Shown here: piece after piece, positions 24,246 through 34,303 of the stretch | Layout of the letters: every line of letters begins with the position of its first letter | Numbering within the stretch: the stretch's first letter is position 1 | DNA from: Petunia secreta | Taxonomy: Eukaryota > Streptophyta > Magnoliopsida > Solanales > Solanaceae | Assembly (NCBI GenBank): GCA_029990175.1 | Contig: JARKIP010000052.1 | Span: 124,001-188,000, forward strand | DNA length: 64,000 nucleotides | Reading direction: 5' to 3' | Position numbers and translations under genes: made by a program | The notes under the pieces: generated by a model | Database searches by the model: none | Told to the model about the DNA's origin: nothing | What the model saw: the letters and a program-made list of their open reading frames with translations, nothing else

Positions 24246-24997
24246 TGATGCGGGGCAAATTAAGCCAAAACGCCAACCATCAAGAGCCAAGCTCGAGAGC
24301 ACAATGAATACAAGTCTAGGGCTCTGGAGGAGGATTCGAGAGTGATTTGAGGTCATTGACTTGAGAACCATCGAGGGAGGACCGACTACTGACCAAGGAG
24401 GAACACCTACAGTCTATTTTGAGTCGTCTCCACACCTCCCAGGAAGAGGCGGATTGCCCACAACACTAGGCGGACGACCCACTTTTTCATCCTCTGCACT
24501 GGGCGGACCGCCCACTCTGCTAGGTAGGGGGCCTACTCTGCTAGGTGGGGCGCCTAGTTTTGCTAGTTTTGGATGGGAATTTGACGTGCAATCCATATTT
24601 TAGCCCTGCGTGGCTTGTATTGTTTTTACCCCTCTTATAAGCTTTTAGACATTTCACTAAGGAGTGTGGCACACCTATAAATGCCACACTTAGCCATTTC
24701 ATTCATTAGTTAGTTGATGAATCTTGAATAGAGAAGAAAGGAAAGAGAGGCATTGCCTTCTTTGAAGAAGCTTGAAGCTTCATGTACCCCCTTAACTTGG
24801 AATCCATGGAATCATCCTAGTATGATGCCTTTTTTTTGGTTCGAGTCTCTCTTTCTCTCTTGGAATAAATCCACATTAGTAAGTTTGATTTATCCTTTCT
24901 TCTTATTTCTTGCCTTCCCAATCTTTATTTCTCGTTATCTTATTTTATTGTTTCCGCTCGTATAATTTAGTTGCTTCCGCTAGTTTATCCTACATCA
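24246..24997 (+). repeat. H0 3' LTR
   Basis: This 752 bp segment starts TGATGCGGGG and ends CCTACATCA. It contains a cluster of GC-rich hairpin motifs at 24446-24560 and a TATA-like cctataaatgcc near 24680. Its layout matches that of the E3 LTRs: pol-end-like codons, then the hairpin cluster, then the TATA. The base after it belongs to a copia remnant. Without the 5' LTR the target duplication cannot be confirmed. Confidence 0.7.
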
Positions 24998-25945
24998 GCA
25001 AGGAATATATGTTGGGTTTGAGTCACCCTCTATTATTCGCTACCTTGAGCCACTGATGGGAGATTTATTCACTGCTCGATTTGTAAATTGTCGATTTGAT
25101 AGAATAATTTTCCCACAATTAAGGGGAGAGAATAAAGAAATAAGTAGAGAAATTGTGTGGAAGGTTTCTTCATTATCTCGCTTTGATCCACGTGCCCTCA
25201 TATGTGAACAAGAGGTCCAGAAGATCGTTAGCTTGCAGAATATAGCAAATCTATGCCAAATGTATTTACTAATTTGAAAAGGATTACTAAATCACAAGTA
25301 CCTGCAGAGAATGTACCAATTCAGATGGATATCCCAGCAAGACCATCTAGTAGTGTCAGTGAACTAAAGCACGGCTCAAGTGTGGTAGACCATTGGGTTC
25401 CAAAGATCAAAATCCTAGAAAAGAAAAATGACAAATGATCAAGATGGCAGCATGAAAGAATCTCTTGAAGAGACCCAAAACCTTATTAATTTGGAGTTTT
25501 TTGAAGAAATCAATGAACCTGAGATTCAAGTGAGTGAAAACATTTAATAACTACCACTGGTGATGGTATAGATTTGAATCGACTAGAAATAGAGGTGGAT
25601 AATCATTTTGCATAAAGTGTCCCACTTAATATTATTCAAGATAGTGATGATTTTGAACCTCAATCTATTCAACAATGCCGACAAAGAAGTGATTGGCCGA
25701 AATAGCAAGTGGAAATTCAAGCAGAATTGAGCTCACTTGCTAAATGTGATGTTTTCGGACGTGTAGTCCAAACACCTAATGGTGTAAAATCAGTTTTCTT
25801 TAAATGGGTCTTTGTATGTCAATGAAATGAGAAAGGTGAAATCATAAGATATAAAGCACGCCCTGTGCATTCTCACAAAGACGTGTCGATTATCAAGAAA
25901 CATATTCGCCTGTTATGGATGAAATAATTGTATTGTGGATGTTAA
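24998..25945 (+). pseudogene. Ty1/copia pol remnant (integrase C-terminus to RT N-terminus)
   Basis: Starting right after H0, the translation resembles the integrase tail of copia elements: SIIRYLEPLMGDLFTARF, then DPRALICEQEVQKIVSLQN and KRITKSQVPAENVP. Downstream, around 25680-25945, an RT N-terminal part is readable: EIQAELSSLAKCDVFGRVV, then NGVKSVFFKWVF and RYKARPV. Several stops and frameshifts and large losses between these blocks show that it is long dead. The RT catalytic motif is not reached. H0 inserted at its left end, and the upstream half of the copia element is not in the window. Confidence 0.75.
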
Positions 25946-26205
25946 TTACTCTCACAGCTTCCTGAAGAAGCTTGCAATCTACAAGCTCAAGGAAAGAGCT
26001 TACAAGCAGCTCATGAAAGCAGCTCATGAAAAGCGTTGTAGCAGCTTCTAGAAAGCCTTGCAGTAGAGCTTGAAGAGTCTTGCAATCAAGCAGACAGCTT
26101 ACAAGTAGCTCATTCAGACAACTTGCAAGTAGCTCATATAGACAGCTTGCCAGCGCTCCTAAAAAGCCTACAACAGCTTCCTGAAAAGTTTTGCAACAGC
26201 TTCTT
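25946..26205 (+). repeat. AGCTT-rich imperfect short repeats
   Basis: Variants of (c)agctt(g)c(a/c) and agctcatgaa, agcttacaagcagctcat and cagcttcctgaa(a/g)a recur many times over 260 bases. They are followed by a TATA-like ttttatatatagg at about 26211. This may be an LTR fragment of the neighbouring copia element. It is non-coding. Confidence 0.6.
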
Positions 26206-26342
26206 TTCTTTTATATATAGGAAGCTAATTCTGCTATTTTTGTACATCAGTTTGAAGCGAAATAATATATCAATTTCTTTATATGCAGTTTCTCTGTTTT
26301 ATTTTATTTGCAGTTTTTATTTATTACGAGATGTAAGACCCT

Positions 26343-26344
<2 letters not shown>

Positions 26345-26374
<30 letters not shown>
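26345..26374 (+). repeat. Poly(T), 30 bases
   Basis: An uninterrupted T run. It could be the poly-A tail of a minus-strand retroposon lying to its right, but no other sign of one was found. Confidence 0.9.
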
Positions 26375-26375
<1 letters not shown>

Positions 26376-26938
26376 GTTTTTACAATAACTTTGTTCGTGT
26401 AGAAAAGGTTAAAGTGGGTGTTACATCGACCATGGGCGGCAAGTTCGTTGAATGTTACACCCGACAAATGGTGCAGAATTATAGCATGTATGCGTTCGGA
26501 TTTAGATAACATTAGTGAGTCTAAAATGCCAGACATAGTCACATGTTGAGCAACTAGAGAATGCAAACACTAAATGGTTTCGAGATTTACAATTGTGGCC
26601 AGCGATGAGACCCGACTTCCCAGCCCTCTTTGTCCCCTGAAATTACCAGAGACTATCATTATCCGCATCTTTTCTATAAATAGCATTAGTAAAGTCGGTC
26701 AGCTTCATTCCTTCTTAACATCCCACCCTCCACCGCCATCACCTCCCATACATTTTCTTCGAAATGAACATTTATGAACATGTTCATTTTTGTCATGTAC
26801 GATAATAGCTTCAGTAATAGGAGTAGTTTTACTTTGTTGTGATCTCTCTCTACAATTCCCTATGTATAACTCCAACGTTTGCGTTTTCGTCCATTCCAAC
26901 TTCATTTGTATCTCTCTTCCTGATCCAAAATCGCCATC
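26375..26938. other. Upstream region of the GRAS gene
   Basis: About 560 bases with no ORF that looks real. This is the likely proximal promoter; no specific cis-element is claimed apart from the TATA box at 26939. Confidence 0.5.
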
Positions 26939-26945
26939 TATATAA
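26939..26945 (+). promoter_or_regulatory. TATA box of the GRAS gene
   Basis: TATATAA followed by GG lies 93 bases upstream of the ATG. It predicts a transcription start near 26970 and a 5' leader of about 65-70 bases, ending in a pyrimidine-rich stretch before ATGATG. Confidence 0.6.
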
Positions 26946-27037
26946 GGTCACAGAAGTCACTAGCTGTCTGTGAATAAATAAGTTCACTCTTGTTCTAATT
27001 CCCATATCCACCTTGCTTTACCTCAGAAAGCTTTCCT

Positions 27038-29005
27038 ATGATGAATAATACACTTTTCTCATTAGCTGATCATAATTCATGTGGTGGTTTCGAATTTGGT
27101 CACCATTTCTTGTCAGCTTCGACCACTTTAAGTAGTAATCTTGGAAGTGGATTTAGTGATGAGGTAGTTGATGGTGAGAGTAGAGTAGTAGAAAGCGACT
27201 ACTTTGATGGAGTCTTCAAATACATACAGCAGATGCTTATGGAAGAAGACGACTTGGAAAGTAGGCCTTGCATGTTTCAAGACTGCATGGCTCTCCAGGC
27301 TGCTGAGAAGTCCTTTTATGATGCCCTCACTCAGAAGAATGATTTCATCAACGATGACTGCAATGCTATGACTCAATTTGTTGAGTCCAACTTTATTACT
27401 TCTGATCTAGGTGGTCCCCAGTCCTTCTTGGAGCAGCAGGAGTCTCTTTTTTGTTACCCGTGCGATGGCGCTTTAAGTGATATACTATTGAACCCTCCTT
27501 TAAACAATAATACTCATAAAGCTGCTGCTAATGGTGGTGATGCGGTTGTACCTGCAACCAATCAAGGGGGAAATTCCTCCAGCAAAAGGTCATCAGAAGG
27601 AAAGAAGAACCACAATCGAGAAGATGGTGATCAGTACTCTTCAGAAGGGCGAAATCCCAAGCAGTTTGCAAGCACTTATGTTGCGGAACCAGGGCACACC
27701 GAGGGGTATGACAAGGCACTTCTTTGTCCTGCCATGAGTCCTTCCTTCTATGAGGAATCTTCTGATTCAGAAAATGTAGCATGGAACAAGCAAAAGAGCT
27801 GTCATTTAAAGGAGTCTAAACGTGGAAGGCCTCGTGGCAGCAAAAAAGGTGCCAAGACAACCAATGAAGTGGTAGATCTTACCTGTCTCCTAACTCGATG
27901 TGCGGAAGCTGCAGCCAGCTACAACAACAAGACCTTTGTGGAGGTTCTCAAGAAAATTAGGCAACACTCGTCTCCCTTTGGTGACGGTAATGAGAGATTG
28001 GCGTATTGCTTTGCCAATGCCCTCGAAGCTCGCTTTTCTGGTGGAGAGACAAATACATTCAGTAATTGTAAGAAAATATCAGCTTCAGATTTCTTAAAAG
28101 CTTATCAGGTATACATCACAGCCTGTCCATTTAAGAGGATGTCAAACATATTTGCTAACAAGTCTATCGCTAAATTAACAAGTGAAGCAACAAAGGTTCA
28201 CATAATAGATTTTGGAATTCTATATGGATTTCAATGGCCTTGTTTAATACATGGAATTTCCCTAAGGCCAGGGGGTCCTCCAAAGCTTCGGATTACCGGA
28301 ATTGATTTTCCTCAACCAGGTTTTCGACCAGCTGAGAGAGTAGAGGAGACAGGACGTCGCTTGGAGAATTATAGCAAGAGATTTAATGTTCCCTTTGAAT
28401 ATAAAGCAATTGCAAAGAGATGGGATGCTATTACTCTAAAAGATCTTAATATTGAGAAAGATGAAATTGTGGTGGTGAATTGTTTGTACAGGCTGAAGAA
28501 TATCCCGGATGAGACAGTAAGTGACAAAAATCCAAGAGATGCTGTTCTGAACTTGATCAAACAAATAAATCCCCGTTACTTTGTCCATGGAGTCGTTAAC
28601 GCCATGTACAATGCGTCTTTCTTCACTACAAGATTCCGAGAGGCTTTATTCCATTTCTCATCCCAGTTTGACATGTTTGAGGCAACCATGGCACGAGAAG
28701 ACGAAGGTAGGAGAATGTTTGAGCAGGAAATATTTGGAAGGGATATCATGAACGTTATAGCTTGTGAAGGAACAGAAAGAGTTGAGAGGCCAGAAAGTTA
28801 CAAGCAATGGCAAGTGAGGAATCAGATAGCAGGGTTCAAGAGGCTTCCATTGAATCAAGACATCGTGAAGGAAGTAAAGGCCAAAGTGAAAATGGCATAT
28901 CACAGGGATTTTCTCGTGGATGAAGATAGCAACTGGATGCTGCAGGGTTGGAAAGGAAGAATCATGTACGCACTCTCTGTTTGGGAGCCTGTTCATCGCT
29001 CATAA
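27038..29005 (+). CDS. GRAS transcription factor, LISCL group (scarecrow-like 9/14/33 type)
   Basis: An intact intronless ORF of 655 residues, within the usual range for LISCL proteins. The N-terminus has the acidic LISCL motifs YIQQMLMEEDD (about residue 61) and ALQAAEKSFYDAL (about 85), which in related proteins act in transcriptional activation. A basic segment with an AT-hook-like core, KRGRPRGSKKG (about 260-270), could serve as a nuclear signal or touch DNA. The GRAS domain runs from VDLTCLLTRCAEAA (about 278) through QHSSPFGDGNERLA, VHIIDFGILYGFQWP (about 386) and PFEYKAIA (about 451) to the SAW end GWKGRIMYALSVWEP. GRAS proteins are nuclear regulators that often work through partner proteins such as TGA factors. 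Two adjacent Met codons start the ORF; the first is chosen. Direct target genes cannot be inferred. The flanks are transposons, yet the frame is unbroken, which argues for selection. Confidence 0.95.
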   Translation: MMNNTLFSLADHNSCGGFEFGHHFLSASTTLSSNLGSGFSDEVVDGESRVVESDYFDGVFKYIQQMLMEEDDLESRPCMFQDCMALQAAEKSFYDALTQKNDFINDDCNAMTQFVESNFITSDLGGPQSFLEQQESLFCYPCDGALSDILLNPPLNNNTHKAAANGGDAVVPATNQGGNSSSKRSSEGKKNHNREDGDQYSSEGRNPKQFASTYVAEPGHTEGYDKALLCPAMSPSFYEESSDSENVAWNKQKSCHLKESKRGRPRGSKKGAKTTNEVVDLTCLLTRCAEAAASYNNKTFVEVLKKIRQHSSPFGDGNERLAYCFANALEARFSGGETNTFSNCKKISASDFLKAYQVYITACPFKRMSNIFANKSIAKLTSEATKVHIIDFGILYGFQWPCLIHGISLRPGGPPKLRITGIDFPQPGFRPAERVEETGRRLENYSKRFNVPFEYKAIAKRWDAITLKDLNIEKDEIVVVNCLYRLKNIPDETVSDKNPRDAVLNLIKQINPRYFVHGVVNAMYNASFFTTRFREALFHFSSQFDMFEATMAREDEGRRMFEQEIFGRDIMNVIACEGTERVERPESYKQWQVRNQIAGFKRLPLNQDIVKEVKAKVKMAYHRDFLVDEDSNWMLQGWKGRIMYALSVWEPVHRS

Positions 29006-29539
29006 AACTACTATTGCCATCCATGTACCTGAATTCAAGAGTAACAGGGAAATCTTGCATTATGCAAACTTTAAATCACTGAGAATTCATTCAAGAACTG
29101 CATGGAAAGTGTACGAATTACGAGTGACAAATTCATCTACCCTTCGAGGGGTGGGTCTACGTTGCTACAAGGGGTGTCAGAAATTCACTAGGTCATATGT
29201 AAAAAATGAGAAAGAAAAGGAGTTAAATGTAAAAGGATGACACCATTGTCAAATAGGACCATCTGGCGGTATGTTGTCTCTTTTCCGTTTAAATAAAATG
29301 GTTACAGGTTCTATCCTGTTAAAGGACGTGGCGGGTGCGTCATCTTATACTTTTTTAATTACAAATAAGATTATTGAAAATGACGCTAACCCCAACTATG
29401 AGTAAATAATTAGTGAAATTTCAAGGAAAAATGTACTTCAAAAAACCCATAAATTGATGATTAATTTTAATTGCCCGAGGAATGGAGATGAAATACCATG
29501 ATACTGTTATACAAGAATAAGGATGATATTCAAAATTGC
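29006..29539 (+). other. 3' flank of the GRAS gene
   Basis: Non-coding. An AATAAA at 29292-29297 is a candidate poly-A signal, about 290 bases after the stop. No repeat is recognised here. Confidence 0.4.
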
Positions 29540-29931
29540 AACAACTAAAGGGGTATCAAGCTACTTAGTCATACTATGAATGTTTGGTTGAGGGTGGTAG
29601 AGAGGAGGATGAGGAGGGATATAACTATTTCCGAGAATCAATTTGGATTCATGCCTGAGCGATCAACTATGGAAGTCATCCATCTTTTGAGGAGGTTGAT
29701 AGAGGATAAGAAAAGGGACTTATATATGGTGTTCATTGACCTAGAAAAGGTTTACGACAAAGTCTCTAGGGTGGTTTACGACAAATGCTTGGAGATTAGA
29801 GGTGTACACGTCTCATACATTAGAACGATAAATTAAGGACATGTACGATGGAACCAAGACCCAAGTGAGTACGGTAGGAGGAGATTCAGAACACTTTCTA
29901 GTCAAGATGAGATTACATCAGGAGTCAATGC
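29540..29931 (+). pseudogene. RTE-type LINE reverse transcriptase fragment
   Basis: The translation reads NQFGFMPERSTMEVIHLLRR and then DLYMVFIDLEKVYDK and YIRTI, followed by DMYDGTKTQVSTVGGDSEHF. These are the conserved fingers/palm blocks of RTE-clade RTs, and the first catalytic Asp in FIDLEK is present. A stop follows the YIRTIN block (29834-29836). The fragment ends abruptly at 29931, where a Tat-like LTR begins just after the HQ.S block, so the insertion cut the RT gene. No endonuclease part is present upstream. Confidence 0.8.
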
Positions 29932-30893
29932 TGTTGACACCTAATTTTGTCCCTCCCGTTTCGATAACCATTATTCAGAAAAAATTGCATTGATAATCAC
30001 ACAGTTACCATACACTCACTCCTATTCTAAGTCACTACTTCATATACGCACATTAATTAGGCTATTTTAAATGCGTTTGCACAAACGACCGCAATTTTAC
30101 GAGATTTGCACATTTCGTTATAGTTTTGTCGTAATTATTCGCATTTTTGGCAAAATCTCCTAAATTATTTTTAAAAATTAAAATAATAGATTTTCTTAAT
30201 CATTTAGCTCTCACAATTAATTTTCTCATTTTTTATAATTTTTATAAGTATTCTATACAATTTTTCCATGTATTTATATGCATTTTATACACTTATATGC
30301 ATTTTAATACACACATTTATACTCTGTATATACGCATATACATATACACACACACCTCAACATTTGTGTACACTTGACGCTCCACTTATACACATCATCA
30401 CCTACGTGGCACCATCCCGACCGTCCACGTGTACAATCCAATGGCTGAAAATACCATTTTCTTTTTTAATTACACGAACAACCCCTAACCCTAAAACCCC
30501 CTTTCATTTCTCACTCGTCTGAGCCGCCTCTCCGCTCACTTTCTCTATCTCTGCGAAAAATTAATCGCCACTGATCATTGTGATTTCCGGCCACTCCCAC
30601 CGGCGGAGTCCGAAATAAGTTACATATTTGCACTCCTCTTCTCATCCGCTACAAAACCCATACTCTTTTGTTGATATTCGAAGGAGGTCAACTTTGACCC
30701 CTCGATGATGGAGGTTCCTATCACTGGAAAATATCTCCGGCCTTGCCTAGAAGGATTCTAAAACGTTGCTACTACTGAAAGAAACAGGAAATCCCCCACG
30801 CGAACTTATATGAGAGGGGTCAAGGACGACCCGACCTCAATGGGAACGGGTAACCCTAAACTTTTTTTTTATTTTCCTAAATTGTCTATGTGA
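29932..30893 (+). mobile_element. 5' part of a Tat-like LTR, interrupted by E2
   Basis: It starts TGTTGACACCTAATTTTGTC, similar to the E1 LTR start, directly inside the RTE RT fragment. About 0.96 kb on, E2 is inserted (duplication ATGAT at 30894-30898 and 57565-57569). The remainder should therefore continue at 57570. I could not find the distal end of this LTR, its primer site or the partner LTR. Confidence 0.5.
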
Positions 30894-31256
30894 ATGATTG
30901 ATGCAATATAAAAACGGAAGCGGTAAAAGTAACGATAAAAGTGAGACGCAACTTAAACAACTTACCAGGCAGCACCGAAGAACGATGTTTCGATACACCC
31001 TCGCTCAAGTCAAGAGGAACCTACTCTATGAAACTATCCTCAAGAGACACCCGGCCCTTGCAAATAGAATGATCAGGGAGGATTGAAGGTCAACTTGGAT
31101 TCTTCCAATTGATTTCAATCCAAAACAATAACAAGGCTTTGAGAGTGTTTTTCTTCAATTTAGTGTATTCAATGTAAGCTAACGGCAATAAATGATGAAG
31201 GGGTGTATTTATAGCACTCCTTTACATGCTATGAAAAGTCTAAATAGCCCTCAAAG

Positions 31257-32158
31257 CAGGAACGGATCCAGGATTCCGAGGTAGTGGGTGCCACTTTATA
31301 AATTTACCCTTACTTAGAAAGGCTAAATAGGGATGGTGGGTCAGGTCGGTTATAGGTTGATCAAACCATTTATTTGTAATCGACAAATAAGTCAAGTTCA
31401 ACCAGTTATTCTTTTTTATGTTTTAAATTTTATATTATGGAAGGAAAAAAATGAATGAATGAAAGAGGGTCCCAGCGAAAATTTTCTAAAAAGTAGCTTA
31501 AGTACAATACAATAATTTTTGTTTGAGTAGAATAATTTACCTTTAATAATCTCGAATTAAATTTTTTTCATGTTAATTGTCAACTTTTATGGTTTGAAAA
31601 TTAATTTAAAATCTAATTATCAAACCAATTAATTTTTAAAAAAACAACAGAAGATATTGGTCAAATATACCAATATATATAGATTAATATTATATCAAAA
31701 AAAGAGAGAAACTATATATCAATTAGAATTAATTCAATCATTTATTAAAATAATTGATCATGAAGTAAGGTGTGATGGAAGAAATAAAACAAAAAACAAC
31801 AAAAATTAAAATACATAAAAAGAAAAAGAAAAAGAAGAGAAGGAAAGATATCCTAGAAAATAAAAAAAGAACAAATAAGGAAGAAAGGGAATGCCTGGAC
31901 AGTAGGGTGCTCTCATAATGAATGCAAGACATAAGGAAGCTAAAAAGAAATAAAATGTTGAAAGCTGGACTCGAACCCCAATCACTTGGGAGAAAACACA
32001 AGCCCTTTGCCACGGACACCATAAGGAGTTTTTGAACTACGGGAGCCAGTATCAGTATTTGTACATTTTCTTATGTAAATATACGTAGATATACAAAGAC
32101 TCCGTCAAAGCTAGCAGGTGCCGTGGCACCCCCTTCTGACTATGTAAATCCGCCCCTG
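31257..32158 (+). mobile_element. hAT-like non-autonomous transposon
   Basis: This 902 bp insertion is absent from the other E2 LTR. It is flanked by the 8-bp duplication CCTCAAAG (31249-31256 and 32159-32166). Its ends are inverted: CAGGAACGGATCCAGG on the left and CAGGGGCGGATTTACA read inwards from the right. An 8-bp duplication and CAGGGGCGG-type ends are typical of plant hAT elements. No transposase is encoded. A minus-strand ORF at 31738-32022 is low-complexity and not credible. Confidence 0.85.
31967..32012 (-). other. tRNA-like pol III promoter boxes inside the hAT-like element
   Basis: On the minus strand, TGGCAAAGGGCT (32001-32012) resembles an A box and GGTTCGAGTCC (31967-31977) is a perfect B box, 35 bases apart. 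The spacing suits a SINE-like or degenerate tRNA-derived sequence. No full tRNA cloverleaf fits. It may be a SINE remnant carried by the transposon, or chance. Confidence 0.35.
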
Positions 32159-32396
32159 CCTCAAAGTAGTTTAGAATACATTAGAACACTTGGGCTTAAA
32201 CTTGGAAGTTCACACAAAAAGTTGTAGAAATCAGCATTCCGGGCACTCGGCCTAGAGTTAGGCGCTCCGCCTGGTGAAGTGGCTGACCAAGGCAGTGAAT
32301 TTCTTGGGCGCTCCGCCCATCGGTTAGGCGCTCCGCCTGGTGTTGCCTGGGCTGAGGCGCTCCGCCTGGCTTCAGGCGCACCTCCTAGGCGCCTCC

Positions 32397-33602
32397 TCAG
32401 TTTGGGCACTCTGCCTGGCCCTGAAGTGTGGAATTTTCTCCTTCGATTGAACTCCAACGCAAGGTCTTCAAGTTATCTCCGGAGCTCGTATCATCAAGGC
32501 CATTCCAAACCAAGTGTAAGTGAACATCTTGGATCTCCTTGGCTTGACTTCGAGTGAATGGTCTCGATGCAATTTGGATTGCATGATCCTCCCCTTCTTG
32601 AGAAGATTTTGTCCTCGAAATTAAGGCGTCATCCTCAAAGGTATCATCACCTATATCACAAAGAGTCAAGTCAGGAATATTGAATGTACTAGAGACATTA
32701 TACTCACCGGGCAAGTCGATCACATATGCATTATTGTTGATCTTAGAGAGCACTTGCAATGGTCAATCTCCTCGGGGTGCCAACTTCTATGTTTGGGAAT
32801 ATCTCCTCACAGAAGTGCACCAACACATAGTCCCCTTTCTTGAGTTCCACTTTTTTCCTTCCTTTGTTCTTCTTGGTTGCAATCTTTTCATAGGTCTCCT
32901 CCAAATTCTTCTTCACCTTGGCATAAAGTTCAAGCAATGCCTTGGCTCGAGTTTTCCTTTAAAATCAACAACCACATCCCTTGGCAAAGGGGTAAAATCA
33001 AGTGGAATCAAAGGATTAAAACCATAAACACACTCAAATGGAGTCATGCCAATCATTCTATGCAAAGTACAGTTATATGCAAACTCCATGAGTGGTAGCT
33101 TATCAATCCAAGTCACAGCCTTACCTTTGGTCATGGCTCTAAGTAGAGCTCCCAAGATTCGGTTCACCACCTCGGTTTGCCCATTGGTTTGAGGGTGGTG
33201 GGACATAGAGAACTACAATTTGGTGCCAAGAGCACCCCACAAGCATTTTCAAAAATTGCTAAGGAACATAGAGTCCTTATCACTAACAATGGTGCGAGGC
33301 ACCCCATGCAACTTTAACACATTATCAATAAACAAAGAAGCTACATGTTGTGCGTCATGATTCTTTTTGCACGGAGTGAAGTGAGCCATTTTGGAGAACC
33401 TATCAACGACAACATAAATGCTATCGTGTTCTCCCATAGTCCGTGGCAAAGCCATAACAAAATCCACAGAAATATCAACCCACGGACTAGTAGGCACGGG
33501 CAAAGGAGTGTACAAGCCATGGGTGTTGGATCTAGACTTAGCCCTTTTGCAGTCTAAACAAGCATTACAAAAGCGTTCCACAAGAGGCCTCATTTTGGCC
33601 AA
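32397..33602 (-). pseudogene. E2 integrase and C-terminal domain, broken
   Basis: Pieces in different frames give a CNACLDCK zinc-binding end, the core with WVDISVDFVMALP and IVSDKD (two Asp of the DDE triad), and HHPQTNGQTEVVNR (the Glu). They continue to the tail with KKGDYVLVHF and INNNAYVIDLPGEYNVSSTF. Breaks lie near 33250, 33206, 32913 and 32743. The frame runs to about 32397, well into the 3' LTR that starts at 32586, as in E3. This is the element's strand-transfer enzyme; it is non-functional here. Confidence 0.85.
32587..32599 (-). other. E2 polypurine tract
   Basis: Minus-strand AAGAAGGGGAGGA directly before the 3' LTR, identical to the tracts of H0 and E3. Confidence 0.8.
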
Positions 33603-33694
33603 TGGAATTGCTCTTTTAGTATGGCCATTGTCTTATCCACCCCAAAGTGACCCATCAATCCCCCACAATGTGCTTCTCGCACAAGAAATTCTCT

Positions 33695-34288
33695 CTAAGA
33701 GGACTCGAGGACACACACTCTCCCATTCTTGAAAATGTAGCCATTTACCCATTGGTATTTCTCCACCCTCTCCCCACTCACTAGATAATCATGAATGCTC
33801 TTGAGCTTTGGGTCATGTTCATACAACAATTTTATACTTTCTAAACCCATAAGTCTAGAAGCAAGAGTGGTAGCAAGGGCGAACTTCCTAGAAAGTGCAT
33901 CGGCTACAACATTGTCCTTTCCTTTATTGTAATAAATTACATAGGGAAAAGACTCAATGAACTCCACCCACTTGGAATGTCTCTTGTTCAACTTCTCTTG
34001 GCCTCTAAGATGCTTGAGTGACTCATGGTCACTCTTGATCACAAATTCCCTAGGCCATAGATAGTGCTGCCAATGAGCTAGAGCTCTCACAAAGGCATAC
34101 AACTCTTTGTCATAGGTAGAGTAATTCAAGGTTGCACCCTTCAACTTTTCACTAAAGTAAACAACGGGTTTCCCTTCTTGCATGAGAATACCCCCAATAC
34201 CCACCCCCGAGGCATCACATTCAACTTCAAATGCCTTTTCAAAGTCGGGCAATTGCAACAACGGGGCGGTACTCAACCTACTTTTCAA
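33695..34288 (-). pseudogene. E2 RNase H and linker
   Basis: Contains FEVECDASGVGIGGILMQEG, then ALAHWQHYLWPREF and DHESLKHLRGQEKLN, characteristic of the Ty3/gypsy RNase H. It ends with the linker before integrase (YQWVNGYIFKNGR). A stop at its C-terminal end separates it from integrase, and a stop near 34302 separates it from RT. Confidence 0.85.
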
Positions 34289-34303
34289 TTGTTGGAAAGC
34301 CTT

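Larger units (their letters stand above)
6076..24997 (+). mobile_element. H0: 5'-truncated non-autonomous LTR retrotransposon, split by E1
   Basis: H0 consists of an unknown acidic ORF (6076-7733), a short tail to 7897, then E1, then 24193-24997 with the polypurine tract and 3' LTR. Removing E1 and one GTAGG copy restores a continuous sequence. The last codons before the polypurine tract read like the end of pol in E3 (SFQEGEDD against PSQEGEDG). H0 therefore looks like a large derivative in which most of gag-pol was replaced by the unknown ORF. On the right it lies inside a Ty1/copia remnant. Its 5' LTR was not found, so the start is arbitrary. Confidence 0.55.
30899..32586 (-). repeat. E2 left (3') LTR, with hAT-like insertion
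   Basis: About 778 bp after the insertion and its 8-bp duplication are removed, collinear with 45856-46629. On the minus strand it has a TATA-like CTATAAATACACC near 31200 and hairpin motifs at 32260-32420. Differences from the right LTR are frequent, so this is an older insertion. Confidence 0.85.

Noticed and set aside
24361..24603. 80-codon Gly/Pro-rich ORF in the H0 LTR
   Set aside because: Produced by the GC-rich hairpin repeats, not a conserved protein.
31967..32040. A tRNA gene on the minus strand
   Set aside because: The box spacing is too short and no acceptor or anticodon stem can be formed; kept only as tRNA-like boxes.
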